Notes: generated by a model not told the origin, from the sequence alone. Shown: positions 30,371 to 39,284, counted from the stretch's first letter. The stretch is 64,000 nucleotides of DNA from Sva-07 sp963752815 (GCA_963752815.1 CAVVZI010000009.1:1-64000), one strand, 5' to 3'. A program made the numbers and translations.

Positions 30371-30912
30371 CTCGGAGCGCGGACGTTGCGTTGGCCCACC
30401 GCGCCGCGCAGGCCGACGCATCCGACGCACCCGATGCAGTCCACGCAGTCGATGCAGGCAACGCAGGCAATGCAGCGACGGCAGCGGACGCACGCGACGG
30501 TGGCGACGCAGTTGCGGATACCGACGCCAAGGATCGTGAGCAGGCTGCCGATGACACCGACGCTCCCGGCGGTTCCAGCACTTCCCGCGACGGCCACGCT
30601 CCCAGCCGTGCCCGCACTCCCGGCCACGGCAACGCTCCCAGCGGTGCCAGCACTTCCCGCGACGGCCACGCTCCCAGCCGTGCCCGCACTGCCGGCCACG
30701 GCGGCGCTCCCGACGGTCAAGGCACTGCCGGCCACGGCAACACTGCGTGCAATCGCTGCGCTGCCCGCCACGGCGACGCTGTCAGCGACGCGGACACTGC
30801 CCGCCACGCTCTCCGCGCCGCCAGGACCACCACCGACCTGCGCCGAGTGTCGTTCCTCGGTCACGATGCGTCGAATCTCGATCCGGCACGAGCCACGGCG
30901 CACAGTCTCCAC
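30367..30912 (-). CDS. hexapeptide/Cys-x-x repeat protein coupled to DUF1479
   Basis: This 181-residue protein has an N-terminal ETVRRGSCRIEIRRIVTEER, then about 80 residues of six-residue periodicity (GSVAVA, GSAGTA repeated). It follows with GSLLTILGVGIRN and then ten cysteines, nine of which recur every third residue (CVRC, CIAC, CVDC, CIGC type). The end is CVGLRGAVGQRNVRAPR. Three- and six-residue periods suggest a stacked beta-helix with aligned cysteines (inference). The opposite frame is Asp/Ala/Gly-rich and lacks any structure, so minus is preferred. Its stop overlaps the DUF1479 start. Confidence 0.6.
   Translation of the reverse strand: METVRRGSCRIEIRRIVTEERHSAQVGGGPGGAESVAGSVRVADSVAVAGSAAIARSVAVAGSALTVGSAAVAGSAGTAGSVAVAGSAGTAGSVAVAGSAGTAGSVAVAGSAGTAGSVGVIGSLLTILGVGIRNCVATVACVRCRRCIACVACIDCVDCIGCVGCVGLRGAVGQRNVRAPR
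30560..30811. repeat. seven contiguous 36-bp tandem units inside the repeat protein
   Basis: Units begin at 30560, 30596, 30632, 30668, 30704, 30740 and 30776. Units 1 and 3 differ at two positions, as do units 2 and 4, so a 72-bp block was duplicated recently. The units encode twelve residues each (two hexapeptides) on the minus strand and stay in frame. Confidence 0.85.
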
Positions 30913-30990
30913 GACCGATGAGCACCGCGCTGACCGGCGACGTGGACCGTCAGCGGCGCGGCCGGCGCCCGCCGCCGTGCCGCCGCGAGG

Positions 30991-31632
30991 TCATCGGGTG
31001 AACGTGATGTGGGTGACGCCGCTGGGCGTCGTGACTGACTCCACGTCGTACTGCTGCTCCAACCCCTCCAGGCCGTCCCACAGCCGAACCCCGCGGCCGA
31101 GCAGGATCGGCACCAGCACGACGTGCAGATGGTCGACGAGACCGGCGGCGAGGAACTCGCGCATCATGGTCGGGCCCCCGCCGATGCGGACGTCCTGACC
31201 GGCGGCGGCGTCCCGCGCCACCTCGAGCGCCTCCGCCGGCGCGGCGTCGAGGAAGTGGAACGTCGTACCACCCTCCATCTCCATCGGCGGGAGCGGACGG
31301 TGGGTCAGGACGTACGTCGGTGTGTGGAACGGCGGGTCGTCACCCCACCACCCGCGCCACTCCGGGTCGTCCTGCCAGCCGGGAGGGCCGAACTTGTTGG
31401 CGCCCATGATCTCGGCGCCGATCCCGGGTCCGTGCCGCACGGCCATCGCGTCATCGAAACCCTCGGTGCCGCCCTCCTCGCCAAAGACTTCACGGCGGGC
31501 GAACCGGGTGGCCATCATCCACTCGTGGAGCCGATGCCCGGCGTGACCGAACGGCGAGTCGAGGGCCTGCCCCTCGCCGGTGGCGAACCCGTCGAGCGAG
31601 ATCGAGAAGTTGTGGATACGGACGCGTGACAT
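30991..31632 (-). CDS. RibD C-terminal/dihydrofolate-reductase-like protein
   Basis: A 213-residue protein started by ATG 31632 behind GGAGCCACC. It opens RVRIHNFSISLDGFATGEGQ, has the central IMGANKFGPPGW and the nucleotide-binding end AAAGQDVRIGGGPTMMREFL, then LVDHLHVVLVPILLGRGVRL. It belongs to the longer DHFR-like subgroup that carries an insert around HEWMMATRFARREVFGEEGG. It follows the ArsR and SRPBCC genes (32566-31710) by 77 bases on the same strand, reproducing the three-gene order seen at 2901-4340. Substrate unknown. Confidence 0.88.
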   Translation of the reverse strand: MSRVRIHNFSISLDGFATGEGQALDSPFGHAGHRLHEWMMATRFARREVFGEEGGTEGFDDAMAVRHGPGIGAEIMGANKFGPPGWQDDPEWRGWWGDDPPFHTPTYVLTHRPLPPMEMEGGTTFHFLDAAPAEALEVARDAAAGQDVRIGGGPTMMREFLAAGLVDHLHVVLVPILLGRGVRLWDGLEGLEQQYDVESVTTPSGVTHITFTR

Positions 31633-31709
31633 GGTGGCTCCTTCGGGTGGTTGGTGGTCGGTCAGATCGGTCGAACTGTCCCGCGGCGGGAAATCATGGA
31701 CCGTCGGCT

Positions 31710-32198
31710 TCAGGCGACTCCGAGGTGGTGCGCGAGCTTCTGCATCGTCTGCAGACCGAGTTCGACCGCGCCGAATCCGATGCCTTCCGCTCGCTGCTCG
31801 ACGGTTGGGTGGAGCTGGCGGAGCGTCAGCACCGTCTTTCCATCGGCTTGCTCATCGAAGGTCAGCGTCACTCGGAAGCGCGTCGGGTCATCGTCGATGT
31901 CGTGGCCGTGATCCAGCACCAGCCTCTCGACGGGAACGACTTCGAGGTAGTCGAAGCGATTCGTGTCGACGATGCCGTCTCGGGAAACCATGTCGAAGCA
32001 CGCTCGACCTCCCGGGCGCACGTCCATCTCGCGGACCGTGCAGGTGTAGCCATCGGGACCGAACCATTGGCAAAAGGCGTCGGCATCGGTCCACGCGGCG
32101 AACACCGCTTCGCGTGTGGCGTCGAACACTCGAACGAGGACGATCTCACGATCGAGCGCCCACGTCGTCGGATCGGCGATGGACGGGGTACTGCTCAT
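31710..32198 (-). CDS. SRPBCC/AHSA1-like protein
   Basis: A 162-residue AHSA1-type protein: REIVLVRVFDATREAVFAAW, TDADAFCQWFGPDGYTC, VRPGGRACFDMVSRDG and the TLTFDEQADGKTVLTLRQLH strand near the C-terminus. The ATG overlaps the ArsR stop (ATGA at 32195-32198). It is the third ArsR-partnered SRPBCC protein in the window and is as divergent from the others as they are from each other, so the pairs are not recent duplicates. Confidence 0.88.
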   Translation of the reverse strand: MSSTPSIADPTTWALDREIVLVRVFDATREAVFAAWTDADAFCQWFGPDGYTCTVREMDVRPGGRACFDMVSRDGIVDTNRFDYLEVVPVERLVLDHGHDIDDDPTRFRVTLTFDEQADGKTVLTLRQLHPTVEQRAEGIGFGAVELGLQTMQKLAHHLGVA

Positions 32199-32566
32199 GG
32201 CTCCTCCAATTTCGATGGGGATGCGGTTCGGTCAGATGTGCGCCGGAGATGCAGATCGAGCCGGTCGAAACGTTGCTCCCACGCAGCTCGTGTGTGCTCG
32301 GCCCATGCCGCGATCTCGACCAGAGGTTCCGGCTGCAGCTGGCATGGGCGCCGTTGTCCATCGCGGCCGCGACTGATCAGACCCGCCCCCTCGAGGACCT
32401 TCAGGTGCCGGGAGATGGCCGGGAGACTGATCGGGAACGGCTCGGCCAATTCGAGCACGCTTGCCTCACCGTCGGCCAACCGACGCACGATCGAACGCCG
32501 CGTCGGATCCGACAAGGCGGCGAAGACGACGTCGAACCGATCGGGGGCCATCACGGTCATCGGCAC
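32195..32566 (-). CDS. ArsR-family repressor
   Basis: A wHTH of 118-123 residues: FDVVFAALSDPTRRSIVRRL, ASVLELAEPFPISLPAISRH, LKVLEGAGLISRGRDGQRRP. The start is one of GTG 32566, ATG 32560 or ATG 32551; the last places the conserved MAPDRFDVV at the N-terminus. No metal-binding cysteines are seen. It is coupled to the SRPBCC gene by ATGA and probably drives the RibD-like gene as well. A TTGACA/TAAATA promoter lies 32-60 bases upstream. Confidence 0.88.
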   Translation of the reverse strand: MPMTVMAPDRFDVVFAALSDPTRRSIVRRLADGEASVLELAEPFPISLPAISRHLKVLEGAGLISRGRDGQRRPCQLQPEPLVEIAAWAEHTRAAWEQRFDRLDLHLRRTSDRTASPSKLEEP

Positions 32567-32597
32567 CGTCGCTTCAGCAGATACTTCACAGATCAGT

Positions 32598-32626
32598 TAT
32601 TTAACAGAACGGCTACATATTGTCAA
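32598..32626 (-). promoter_or_regulatory. probable promoter of the ArsR-SRPBCC-RibD unit
   Basis: TTGACA (32626-32621) and TAAATA (32603-32598) are separated by 17 bases, reading toward the ArsR start. The -10 box overlaps GTTATTTAAC, a small palindrome with four-base arms that could be an operator half. The local A+T content is well above the surroundings. Confidence 0.65.
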
Positions 32627-32736
32627 GACACCCGAGTGTCGACGCGGCACATCGACACCCCGGCCGACCGGGCAATGCGTGAACAATCTGCGCACCGGCG
32701 CCGCACATTGATCACGCATTCGCCGGTCGGCGGGCT

Positions 32737-33720
32737 TCAGAACTCGAACCTGGCGATGACGGCGGCGTGGTCCGAACCGGGCTCGCATCGTCGTGACCCG
32801 GCGTCGTCGTCCATCGATGGCAGGGCGTCGAGGCCAGCGGCCATGACCGTGCCCACCGACTCGACGGTGGACTCCTCGACCAGGAATCGACTGGCAAAGA
32901 TGTGATCGATCAGCTCCGGTCGCCCTCGATAGACGCGACTGAAACGCTCGCTCTCCGGAATCAGCGGCGCCAGGTTCCACATGCGGTCGCCATCACCGTT
33001 GTCCGCTCGCTCGAATCCGAGAGTTCCGATCTCCGAACCAGGCGGACCGTTCAAGATCAGCGTCGTCGCCGCTGCGAGCTCGTCGTTCATGTCACCGGCC
33101 AAGATGACCGCCTCGCTCCGCCCGGCGCCGGCCAGTTCCGCGGTGAGGTGCGTTCGAAGCGTGGTGGCTTCCGACGCGCGCCGAAACAGCGCATAGGCGC
33201 TGAAGCGGGCTCGTTCGTCTTCATCTCGAGCGTTGAATCGCCCTCCTGGAAACGTCAAGAGCTTCGACTTGAGATGACACGTGATCACGCGGACATCACG
33301 GTCGTTGGCCCGCACCGTGCATTGCAGGGCGCCTCGACCCATCTGGTTCATCAATGGTGGCCCGGCGGGCCCGTCCGGATCGTCGCCCACCTGGATCGGC
33401 AGCAGGCCCGCCGGGAACGGGCGGACGTCGACGAGATCGTGCAGTTCGCGAGTCGACAGGAACCCGACACGAATGTCTCGTTCGTCCGGCATCCCGAGTG
33501 CGCGATACGGCATCTCGTGGCCGAGCGTGTCCTGCAGCGCGGCGAGGGCGCCGTCCGTTCCGATCTCCTGCAAGCACAGCACGTCCGGTTCAACGTCATC
33601 GATCACGGCCGCCAACGAGGCAAGTTTGGCTGCGAACTCAGCCGTGGTGTCGGGTCCATCCTCTGCGCCGACCGGAAAGAGGTTCTGCACGTTCCACGTC
33701 ATCACCCGAAACTCGCCCAT
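32737..33720 (-). CDS. endonuclease/exonuclease/phosphatase-family hydrolase
   Basis: AGGAGG four bases before ATG 33720 sets the start. The 327-residue protein has the EEP signature: RVMTWNVQNLF, VLCLQEIG, RVITCHLKSK, VILAGDMNDEL, LIDHIFAS and a final GSDHAAVIARF with the catalytic Asp-His pair. No signal peptide is present, so it is an intracellular phosphodiesterase or nuclease of unknown target. A 170-base gap separates it from the ArsR promoter. Confidence 0.88.
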   Translation of the reverse strand: MGEFRVMTWNVQNLFPVGAEDGPDTTAEFAAKLASLAAVIDDVEPDVLCLQEIGTDGALAALQDTLGHEMPYRALGMPDERDIRVGFLSTRELHDLVDVRPFPAGLLPIQVGDDPDGPAGPPLMNQMGRGALQCTVRANDRDVRVITCHLKSKLLTFPGGRFNARDEDERARFSAYALFRRASEATTLRTHLTAELAGAGRSEAVILAGDMNDELAAATTLILNGPPGSEIGTLGFERADNGDGDRMWNLAPLIPESERFSRVYRGRPELIDHIFASRFLVEESTVESVGTVMAAGLDALPSMDDDAGSRRCEPGSDHAAVIARFEF

Positions 33721-33799
33721 CACACCTCCTGATCCGAATTCGCACCCGTTACTACCTCACCGGGACATGAGATCGTCGGCAGCAGTCCACCGACCGAGG

Positions 33800-34799
33800 T
33801 CAGTGCGGGCGCAGGAGCAGCAGCGTGTCGTACTCGAGTTCGGGCACCCTTCGGCCGCTCGCAGCCATCACGATCGACGGGAAGCTGCCGTCGAGATGCG
33901 CCCGGGCCTGGCCGGCCAGGCTGAGTCCCCAGCGCACCGTTCCCAGCACCCGCCACCACTGGAACCGGTCCTCGTCCCAGGTGCCTCCGGCCGCCTCGTA
34001 GGCATGGCGGAGGGTGGCGATCGAGCCGAGACCGCCGACCTGGTGAGCTGTCCTCGCGGAACCGCCACATCCGCTGGCAGGGCCAGGCGAGATCTTCCAT
34101 CGGGTCACCGATCCGCGCGGTCTCCCAGTCGAGCACCGCGCGCAGGCCATCCTCTCCGACGATGATGTTGCCCGTCCGCACGTCGGTGTGCACAACCGTC
34201 ATCCGGTCGGGTTCGGTCGGGGCGTTGCGCTCCAGCCAGCGGACCCCGTACGAGAACACGGGGGACGGATCGAGGAGCCCGTCGAGCAACGTGTTGACCG
34301 TGGTCATGATGGTGGCGACCGGCCCCGGGCCGGTGGGCCGCGGCAACACGGAAGGCGCCGACGCGGGGTCGACCGAGTGCAGGCACGCAAGTGCGTTGCC
34401 GATCTGCTCGACCACCCGCTCACCGACACCATGTTCGTGAGCGAGGCGCAGTACCCGCCGGGGGACGGACTCGCCGTCGACCGCTGTGCTGAGGAAGAAG
34501 GGCCCGCCGAGCACCGATTCGTCGCCACAGACGTGGTGAATGTGCGGGACCGGGACACCGGCGTTCTCGGCGAGCGTGCGCACGGCGGCCTCGCCTGCCA
34601 CGTCGAGCAACTGGATCGCCGCGCTCGGGATCATGGTGAGCGCCAGCCGCTGCGTGCCCGTGTCGCTCGTCGCGTCGAACAGGGCGTTCAATCGCCTCGC
34701 GCCGGCGGAGGCGAACGACAGGCCGCTGACCCGCACGTCGCGCCCTTCCTGCTCGGTGAGCCACGCCGCGAGCGCGCGATCGAGATCAGCGGAGGCCAT
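33800..34799 (-). CDS. APH-fold kinase, LvaA-like (one frame break)
   Basis: From ATG 34799 (ASADLDRALAAWLTEQEGRD) the frame carries the N-lobe, GGPFFLSTAVDGESVP, and the catalytic loop VVHTDVRTGNIIVGE with VLDWETARIGDPMEDLAW. A +1 change near 34060 leads to GGLGSIATLRHAYEAAGGTW, WRVLGTVRWGLSLAGQARAH and the true stop at 33800. One base removed gives about 332 residues. This subgroup, fused to acyl-CoA dehydrogenase in ACAD10/11 and called LvaA in Pseudomonas putida, phosphorylates the hydroxyl of 4-hydroxyacyl-CoA. The preceding DUF6285 gene and the acyl-CoA dehydrogenase support that role. Confidence 0.8.
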
Positions 34800-35179
34800 C
34801 AGTCGCCGTCCCAGGAGTCGTGTCCCGGCTTGACGATGGCGAGGTCGGCCCGGGTCGCCCGGAGCAGCACCGGCCACACTGCCGCATCGTCCTCCGGCGA
34901 ATCGGCGCGACCGCGGCGCAGGGCGTCGGCCGCCTCACGACGCAGGGTCAGGAGGTCGGCATGGGCGGGCGCGGCGTCGCCGAGCAGACCGATCCACGCC
35001 TCACGCTCCGCGGCGTCGTTGCCGAAGGCGAGCTGCACCTCACGGTGAACGATGCCGATCAGGCTCGCCGCGACGCGCGCCTGGTGCTGTGCCGGTCCGG
35101 ACAGCGCGGGAACCAGCACCTCGTCGAGCAGCGCGGCGACGTCGCGCAGGATCTCCTCGGCCGTCGGTCGGGGTTGCAT
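34799..35179 (-). CDS. DUF6285 protein, LvaB-like
   Basis: A 126-residue helical protein: QPRPTAEEILRDVAALLDEV, QHQARVAASLIGIVHREVQL, AWIGLLGDAAPAHADLLTLR. This is DUF6285, which is almost always next to an APH-fold kinase and corresponds to LvaB, the small subunit that LvaA needs for phosphorylating hydroxyacyl-CoA. Its stop shares one base with the kinase start (TGATG), giving coupled translation. No catalytic residues are evident in it, consistent with an accessory subunit. Confidence 0.8.
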   Translation of the reverse strand: MQPRPTAEEILRDVAALLDEVLVPALSGPAQHQARVAASLIGIVHREVQLAFGNDAAEREAWIGLLGDAAPAHADLLTLRREAADALRRGRADSPEDDAAVWPVLLRATRADLAIVKPGHDSWDGD

Positions 35180-35191
35180 GCGGGTCCTCCG

Positions 35192-37153
35192 TCAGCCGAG
35201 CAGGTCGAACTCGGCCGGATCGGGCCGCAGGGTCCGCTGCCAGTACTCGAGCAGGGTGAACGGCCAGTTCTGCGCCACACGGCCGCTGTCGTTCTTGTAC
35301 CAACTGCTCACCGTCGAGAATCCCCACGCCATCTTGCTGTTGGCCTCGTCGACCTGCTCGTTGAATTCGTCGTGCACGTCCTGCTTGACCTCGATGGCCC
35401 GCTTCCCGCTGCCGAGCGCCTGCTCGATCAGACCGAGGATGAAGCGCACACCGCATTCGGAGAAGTAGACGATGCTGCCGTTGATGACGATGTTGGTGTT
35501 CGGACCGTAGAGGCAGAACAGGTTCGGGAAGCCCGGCACCGCGACGCCGAGATAGGCGCGGGCCTCGCCCTGCCATTGCTCGTGCAGCTCGATCCCGCCA
35601 CGTCCCGTCACGCGCATCGGCGTGAGGAACTCCGAGGCCTTGAACCCCGTGCCGTAGATGATCACGTCGAACTGGTGCTCCGTGCCGTCGGCCATGCGGA
35701 TGCCCTGCTCGGTGATCGCACCGATCCGCTCCGTCTCGAGGCGCACGTTGTCGCGCTTGAGCGTGCGCGCCCAGATGCCGTTGTCGCGGATGCCACGCTT
35801 GGATCCCGGCGGGTACTGCGGGACGACGTGTGGAAGCAGATCGGGGCGATCACCGAACTCGGCCGTGATGTACTCCGTGAGGAGCAGGCGCATCACGTCG
35901 TTCATCTCGCTCACCGCCCGCTCCGTCGGACCGTAGGCAGGGTCGACCGTGACGTTGGCCAGCGCGCCGTCGCCCATCGCCCAGAAGATGCAGAATCGGT
36001 TGAACTCGCTGTACGAGGGCACGTGCGCGTACAGCCACCGGAGCCCGTCGGCGATCGGATCGTGGTAGTCGGGAGTCGGAGCGATCCACGCGGGCGTCCG
36101 CTGGAACACCGTCAGCTCGCCGACGATCGGGGCGATCTCGGGGATCAGCTGCATCGCGCTCGCGCCGGTGCCGATCACGGCCACGCGCTTGCCCGCGAGA
36201 TCGACCGACGAATCCCAGCGGGCCGAATGGAACGCCGGACCGGCGAAGCTGTCGCGGCCCTCGATGTCCGGGTACCGCGGCTGGTTGAGTTGACCCACGG
36301 CGCTGACGACCGCGTCGGCAACGAGCGTCTCCTCGGTACCGTCGGCCCGCCGGACGCGGACCGACCACGTCAGGTCGTCGTCCGACCACTCGGCGGACAG
36401 CACCTCGGTCGAGAACTGGATGTGCTCGCGGATGCCGAACACATCGGCGCACTCCTCGAAGTAGCTGGTGCAGCACGTCCTGCGTCGAGAAGTGGAACGG
36501 CCAGTCGTGCCGCTGCGCGAAGGAGTAGCTGTAGTTGTGGTTCGGGTTGTCGACGCGACACCCCGGATACGTGTTCTCCCACCAGGTGCCACCGACGCCG
36601 GCGTTCTTGTCGACGATCACGAACGGCACGCCCGCTTGCTGCAGCCGCCGGGCGGTGACCAGGCCCGACATGCCGGCGCCGATGATCAGGACGCGGAAGT
36701 CGACACCGCGCGCCAGCTCGTCGAGCTGCCAGCCCGGTGCACGACGGTCCTCGCCCCGGTAGGCGAGTTCCTCTTCGAGCAACGGGAGGTACGGGGCCAT
36801 CGGTACGCCACCGACGGTGAACTCGAGGATCTGGAGCAGTTGGTCGTCCGACGGCGCCGGTGCGGGTTGCGACTCCCGTCGTCGCGGTAGCGGATCAGGG
36901 TCTCCAGCGCGAGTGCCCGCACGGCGGCAGCTTGCTCGTCGCTGAGACCGGCCTGCGGCATCGCGAAGAGCAGTGGATCGGGGCGGAGGTCCTCACGGAG
37001 CACCGTGAGATCACCCGTGAGATAGGCGAGCGCCGGAAGCAGCGGCGCGATCTCGGCATCGTCGAGCGCGCGACGGATCTCGTCGTCGCTGGCCGTGATC
37101 AGCTCGATGTCGCGGACGAAGGGGCTCGGCGACGACTCGGCCGTCACGCTCAC
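35192..37153 (-). CDS. Baeyer-Villiger-type FAD monooxygenase (two frame breaks)
   Basis: The GTG at 37153 overlaps the acyl-CoA dehydrogenase stop. The N-terminal helical region (FVRDIELITASDDEIRRALD), which is typical of HapE-like enzymes, leads after a frame change near 36880 to VDFRVLIIGAGMSGLVTARR (FAD Rossmann) and VGGTWWENTYPG. After another near 36475 it continues with the type I BVMO fingerprint FAGPAFHSARWD and the NADPH Rossmann AVIGTGASAMQ, ending GLIEQALGSGKRAIEVK and YWQRTLRPDPAEFDLLG. The two shifts cancel, so the total length is 653 residues, normal for this group. It converts a ketone to an ester or lactone using O2 and NADPH. Confidence 0.85.
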
Positions 37154-38418
37154 TCAGTGACCCCCTTCGGCGCCTGTTGGCTCATGAAGCCGAACATGTA
37201 GCCGGCGACGCGACGCATCTGGATCTCCTCGGCTCCCTCGGTGATGCGGTAGCGGCGGTGGTGGCGGTAGATGTGCTCGAACGGCTTGTGACGGGAGTAC
37301 CCGAGGCCACCGTGGACCTGCATCGCACGGTCCGCCGCGTCGCAGCACAGCCGGTTGGCCCAGTAGTTGCACATCGAGACCTTGTCGGACTGGGAGAACG
37401 CCCCGTTCTTGTCCATCGACCACGCGGTCTTGTGGATCAGTGCGCGCAGCATCTCGCACTGCGTCTGCAACTCGACGAGCGGGAACTGGATCGCTTGGTT
37501 GGAGGCGAGTGGCTTGCCGAACGGCTTGCGCTGCTTGGCGTACTCGATGGATTGGTCGATGCAGAACTGGGCGGCGCCGAGGCTGGACGCGGCCTGGCGG
37601 ATCCGGTTCTCGTTGAAGAAGTGTTGGACGACCTGGAGCCCCGTGCCCTCGCCGCCGAAGATCGAACTGTGCGGCACGCGCACGTCCGTGAGCCGGATGT
37701 GGGCGTGATCGGTCGGCATGTTGAACGTCCACAGGTACTCGAGCACCTCGAAGCCGGGCGACTTCGTCGGCGTGAGGAACGCCGTGATGCCGTGCCCGTC
37801 GCCGGCCTTGCCGCTGGTGCGCGCCATGATCATGTCGTACTGCGCCTTGTGGATGCCGGTGTTCCACGTCTTCTCACCGTTGATGATCCACTCGTCGCCG
37901 TCGCGCACGGCAGTGGTCTCCATGTGCGTCGCGTCGGAACCGTGATCCGGCTCGGTGATGCCGAACGCGAATCCCTTGCGCCCTTCGGCGAGGTCGTCGA
38001 TCCACTCCGCCTTCTGCTCGTCGGTGCCGTAGGCGATCATCAGCAGCAGACCGACGTTGTTGCCGACGATCGAGTGCTCGTTCTGCAGGTCGTTGTGCAG
38101 TCCGAGGCCCTTGCGCGCGAAGTGCTCGCGAATGATCGCCATGCCGAGGTTGGTGCCGTTCTTGCCGCCGAACTCCTCCGACAGCGGGTACCGGTAGTGG
38201 CCGGCGGCATCGGCGAGCCGCCTGGCCTTGCCGAGCAACTGCTCCCACTCCTCGTTCGGGAGCCCTTGGTTGTCCCAATCGGTGCGCGCATCCTCGCGAC
38301 GGTGATCGAAGAATCGGATGTTGTCGTCAGCCTGCTCGAGCGGCTTGATCTCGCGTTCGATGAACTCATCGAGTTCTACGAGGTAGTCGGCCAGGTCTTG
38401 GGGAATGTCGAAGTCCAC
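37150..38418 (-). CDS. acyl-CoA dehydrogenase, ACAD10/11 (LvaC)-like
   Basis: An intact 422-residue flavoprotein: DFDIPQDLADYLVELDEFIE, GFAFGITEPDHGSDATHMET, the IHKAQYDMIMART region, QVVQHFFNENRIRQAASSLG and the C-terminal QVHGGLGYSRHKPFEHIYRH, then RITEGAEEIQMR. The GITEP.HGSD motif and length fit the ACAD11-like branch. With LvaA/LvaB-type partners downstream it is likely to act on a phosphorylated acyl-CoA, removing phosphate to give an enoyl-CoA, as LvaC does (inference from the neighbourhood). It is the first gene of the four-gene operon reading to 33800. Confidence 0.9.
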   Translation of the reverse strand: MDFDIPQDLADYLVELDEFIEREIKPLEQADDNIRFFDHRREDARTDWDNQGLPNEEWEQLLGKARRLADAAGHYRYPLSEEFGGKNGTNLGMAIIREHFARKGLGLHNDLQNEHSIVGNNVGLLLMIAYGTDEQKAEWIDDLAEGRKGFAFGITEPDHGSDATHMETTAVRDGDEWIINGEKTWNTGIHKAQYDMIMARTSGKAGDGHGITAFLTPTKSPGFEVLEYLWTFNMPTDHAHIRLTDVRVPHSSIFGGEGTGLQVVQHFFNENRIRQAASSLGAAQFCIDQSIEYAKQRKPFGKPLASNQAIQFPLVELQTQCEMLRALIHKTAWSMDKNGAFSQSDKVSMCNYWANRLCCDAADRAMQVHGGLGYSRHKPFEHIYRHHRRYRITEGAEEIQMRRVAGYMFGFMSQQAPKGVTE

Positions 38419-38591
38419 GAGCGCGAACGTACCGTCCGGCCTGTCGGCGATTACCAGCGTGGCCGTAGACAGGGTTGACGACTCCGCGTTTCGTGGTCGA
38501 CGCCGTCGATGCGACGCTGGAGCCCCGGGGCCAATGTCCGGCGTAGCGCTCCTGGAGTTCCGGACGCTGGGGTGTGCTGTCGGGCGAGCTG

Positions 38592-38885
38592 TCAGGTCGG
38601 TGTCGACACGACGAGAACCTCGAGGCGGACGCCAAACTTGTCCGCCAGCGCCCCAGCGTCAGTCAGGATCTGCTGGCCGACGGAATCCTCGAGAGCGGCG
38701 TGGATGTCGTCGAGCGATCGGAATACCACCTCGGTCATCCTGAAGTAGGGACCGTCGATGCAGCGCGAGGTGACCGCGGCCTCGCTGCCGCGCAGTTCGG
38801 CGAGCCTCGGGAAGTGCGAACCGAGGTACTCGCGCTCGAACGCGTCCACATCGTCCGGTTCGCTCCACAGGCCGATCAACCTCAT
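38592..38885 (-). CDS. EthD-domain small protein
   Basis: A 97-residue ferredoxin-like dimer protein: RLIGLWSEPDDVDAFEREYL, GSHFPRLAELRGSEAAVTSR, YFRMTEVVFRSLDDIHAALE. The EthD pattern (an xxHxP-like motif, SHFPRLAEL) is clear. EthD proteins accompany catabolic oxygenases and have no proven reaction. It reads toward the catabolic operon but is separated from it by 170 bases. The ATG at 38885 has no obvious ribosome-binding site. Confidence 0.7.
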   Translation of the reverse strand: MRLIGLWSEPDDVDAFEREYLGSHFPRLAELRGSEAAVTSRCIDGPYFRMTEVVFRSLDDIHAALEDSVGQQILTDAGALADKFGVRLEVLVVSTPT

Positions 38886-38905
38886 AGTGAATCACCAAAC
38901 CTAAT

Positions 38906-38923
38906 GGGCACACACAGGTGCCC
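38906..38923 (-). terminator. terminator-like hairpin downstream of the GNAT gene
   Basis: GGGCAC-6-GTGCCC followed on the minus strand by ATTAGGTTT. Six base pairs with a T-containing tail, 65 bases after the 38988 stop. Confidence 0.45.
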
Positions 38924-38987
38924 GATTCTTCGCTGACGGGTGCAGCGGGAGAAACGTGCTGATCGGTGACACATCACACCGCAGCGT

Positions 38988-39284
38988 TCACACACCGGGG
39001 TCGGTATTCGGCCAATCGATGTTGACGGTCGCCGCGACATCGCTGTGGGATCGCAGCCAAGCGCGGGCGAACGGGCAGATCGGCACGACAGTCAACCCAC
39101 GGCTGACGGCATGGTCGATCGCCGCCGTGACGAGCCGGCTACCAACTCCCTCACCCTCGAGCTCCGGCGGCACCACCGTGTGCAGGATGATGAAGCGGTC
39201 GGCCCGCTGGCGGAACTCCAGAAACGCTGTCGCGGCCTCGGATTCGAACGTGAATCGGCGGGCGGCCTCATCGAGTTTGATCAT
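38988..39284 (-). CDS. GNAT-fold acetyltransferase, YjdJ-type
   Basis: A 98-residue mini-GNAT: RRFTFESEAATAFLEFRQRA, FIILHTVVPPELEGEGVGSR, LVTAAIDHAVSRGLTVVPIC, PFARAWLRSHSD. The acetyl-CoA loop is LEGEGVGS and the CPFARAWL end is diagnostic for the small YjdJ family, whose substrate is unknown (protein or small amine). It has its own start (ATG 39284), divergent from the nitroreductase-fold gene. Confidence 0.85.
   Translation of the reverse strand: MIKLDEAARRFTFESEAATAFLEFRQRADRFIILHTVVPPELEGEGVGSRLVTAAIDHAVSRGLTVVPICPFARAWLRSHSDVAATVNIDWPNTDPGV

Noticed and set aside
30560..30811. CRISPR-like array of 36-bp repeats
   Set aside because: The units are contiguous with no spacers, are diverged, and stay in a coding frame; no cas genes are nearby.
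30325..30921. Plus-strand Ala/Asp/Gly-rich 198-residue frame opposite the repeat protein
   Set aside because: It lacks ordered periodicity beyond the repeat itself, and the minus frame has the cysteine ladder and a stop overlapping the DUF1479 start.
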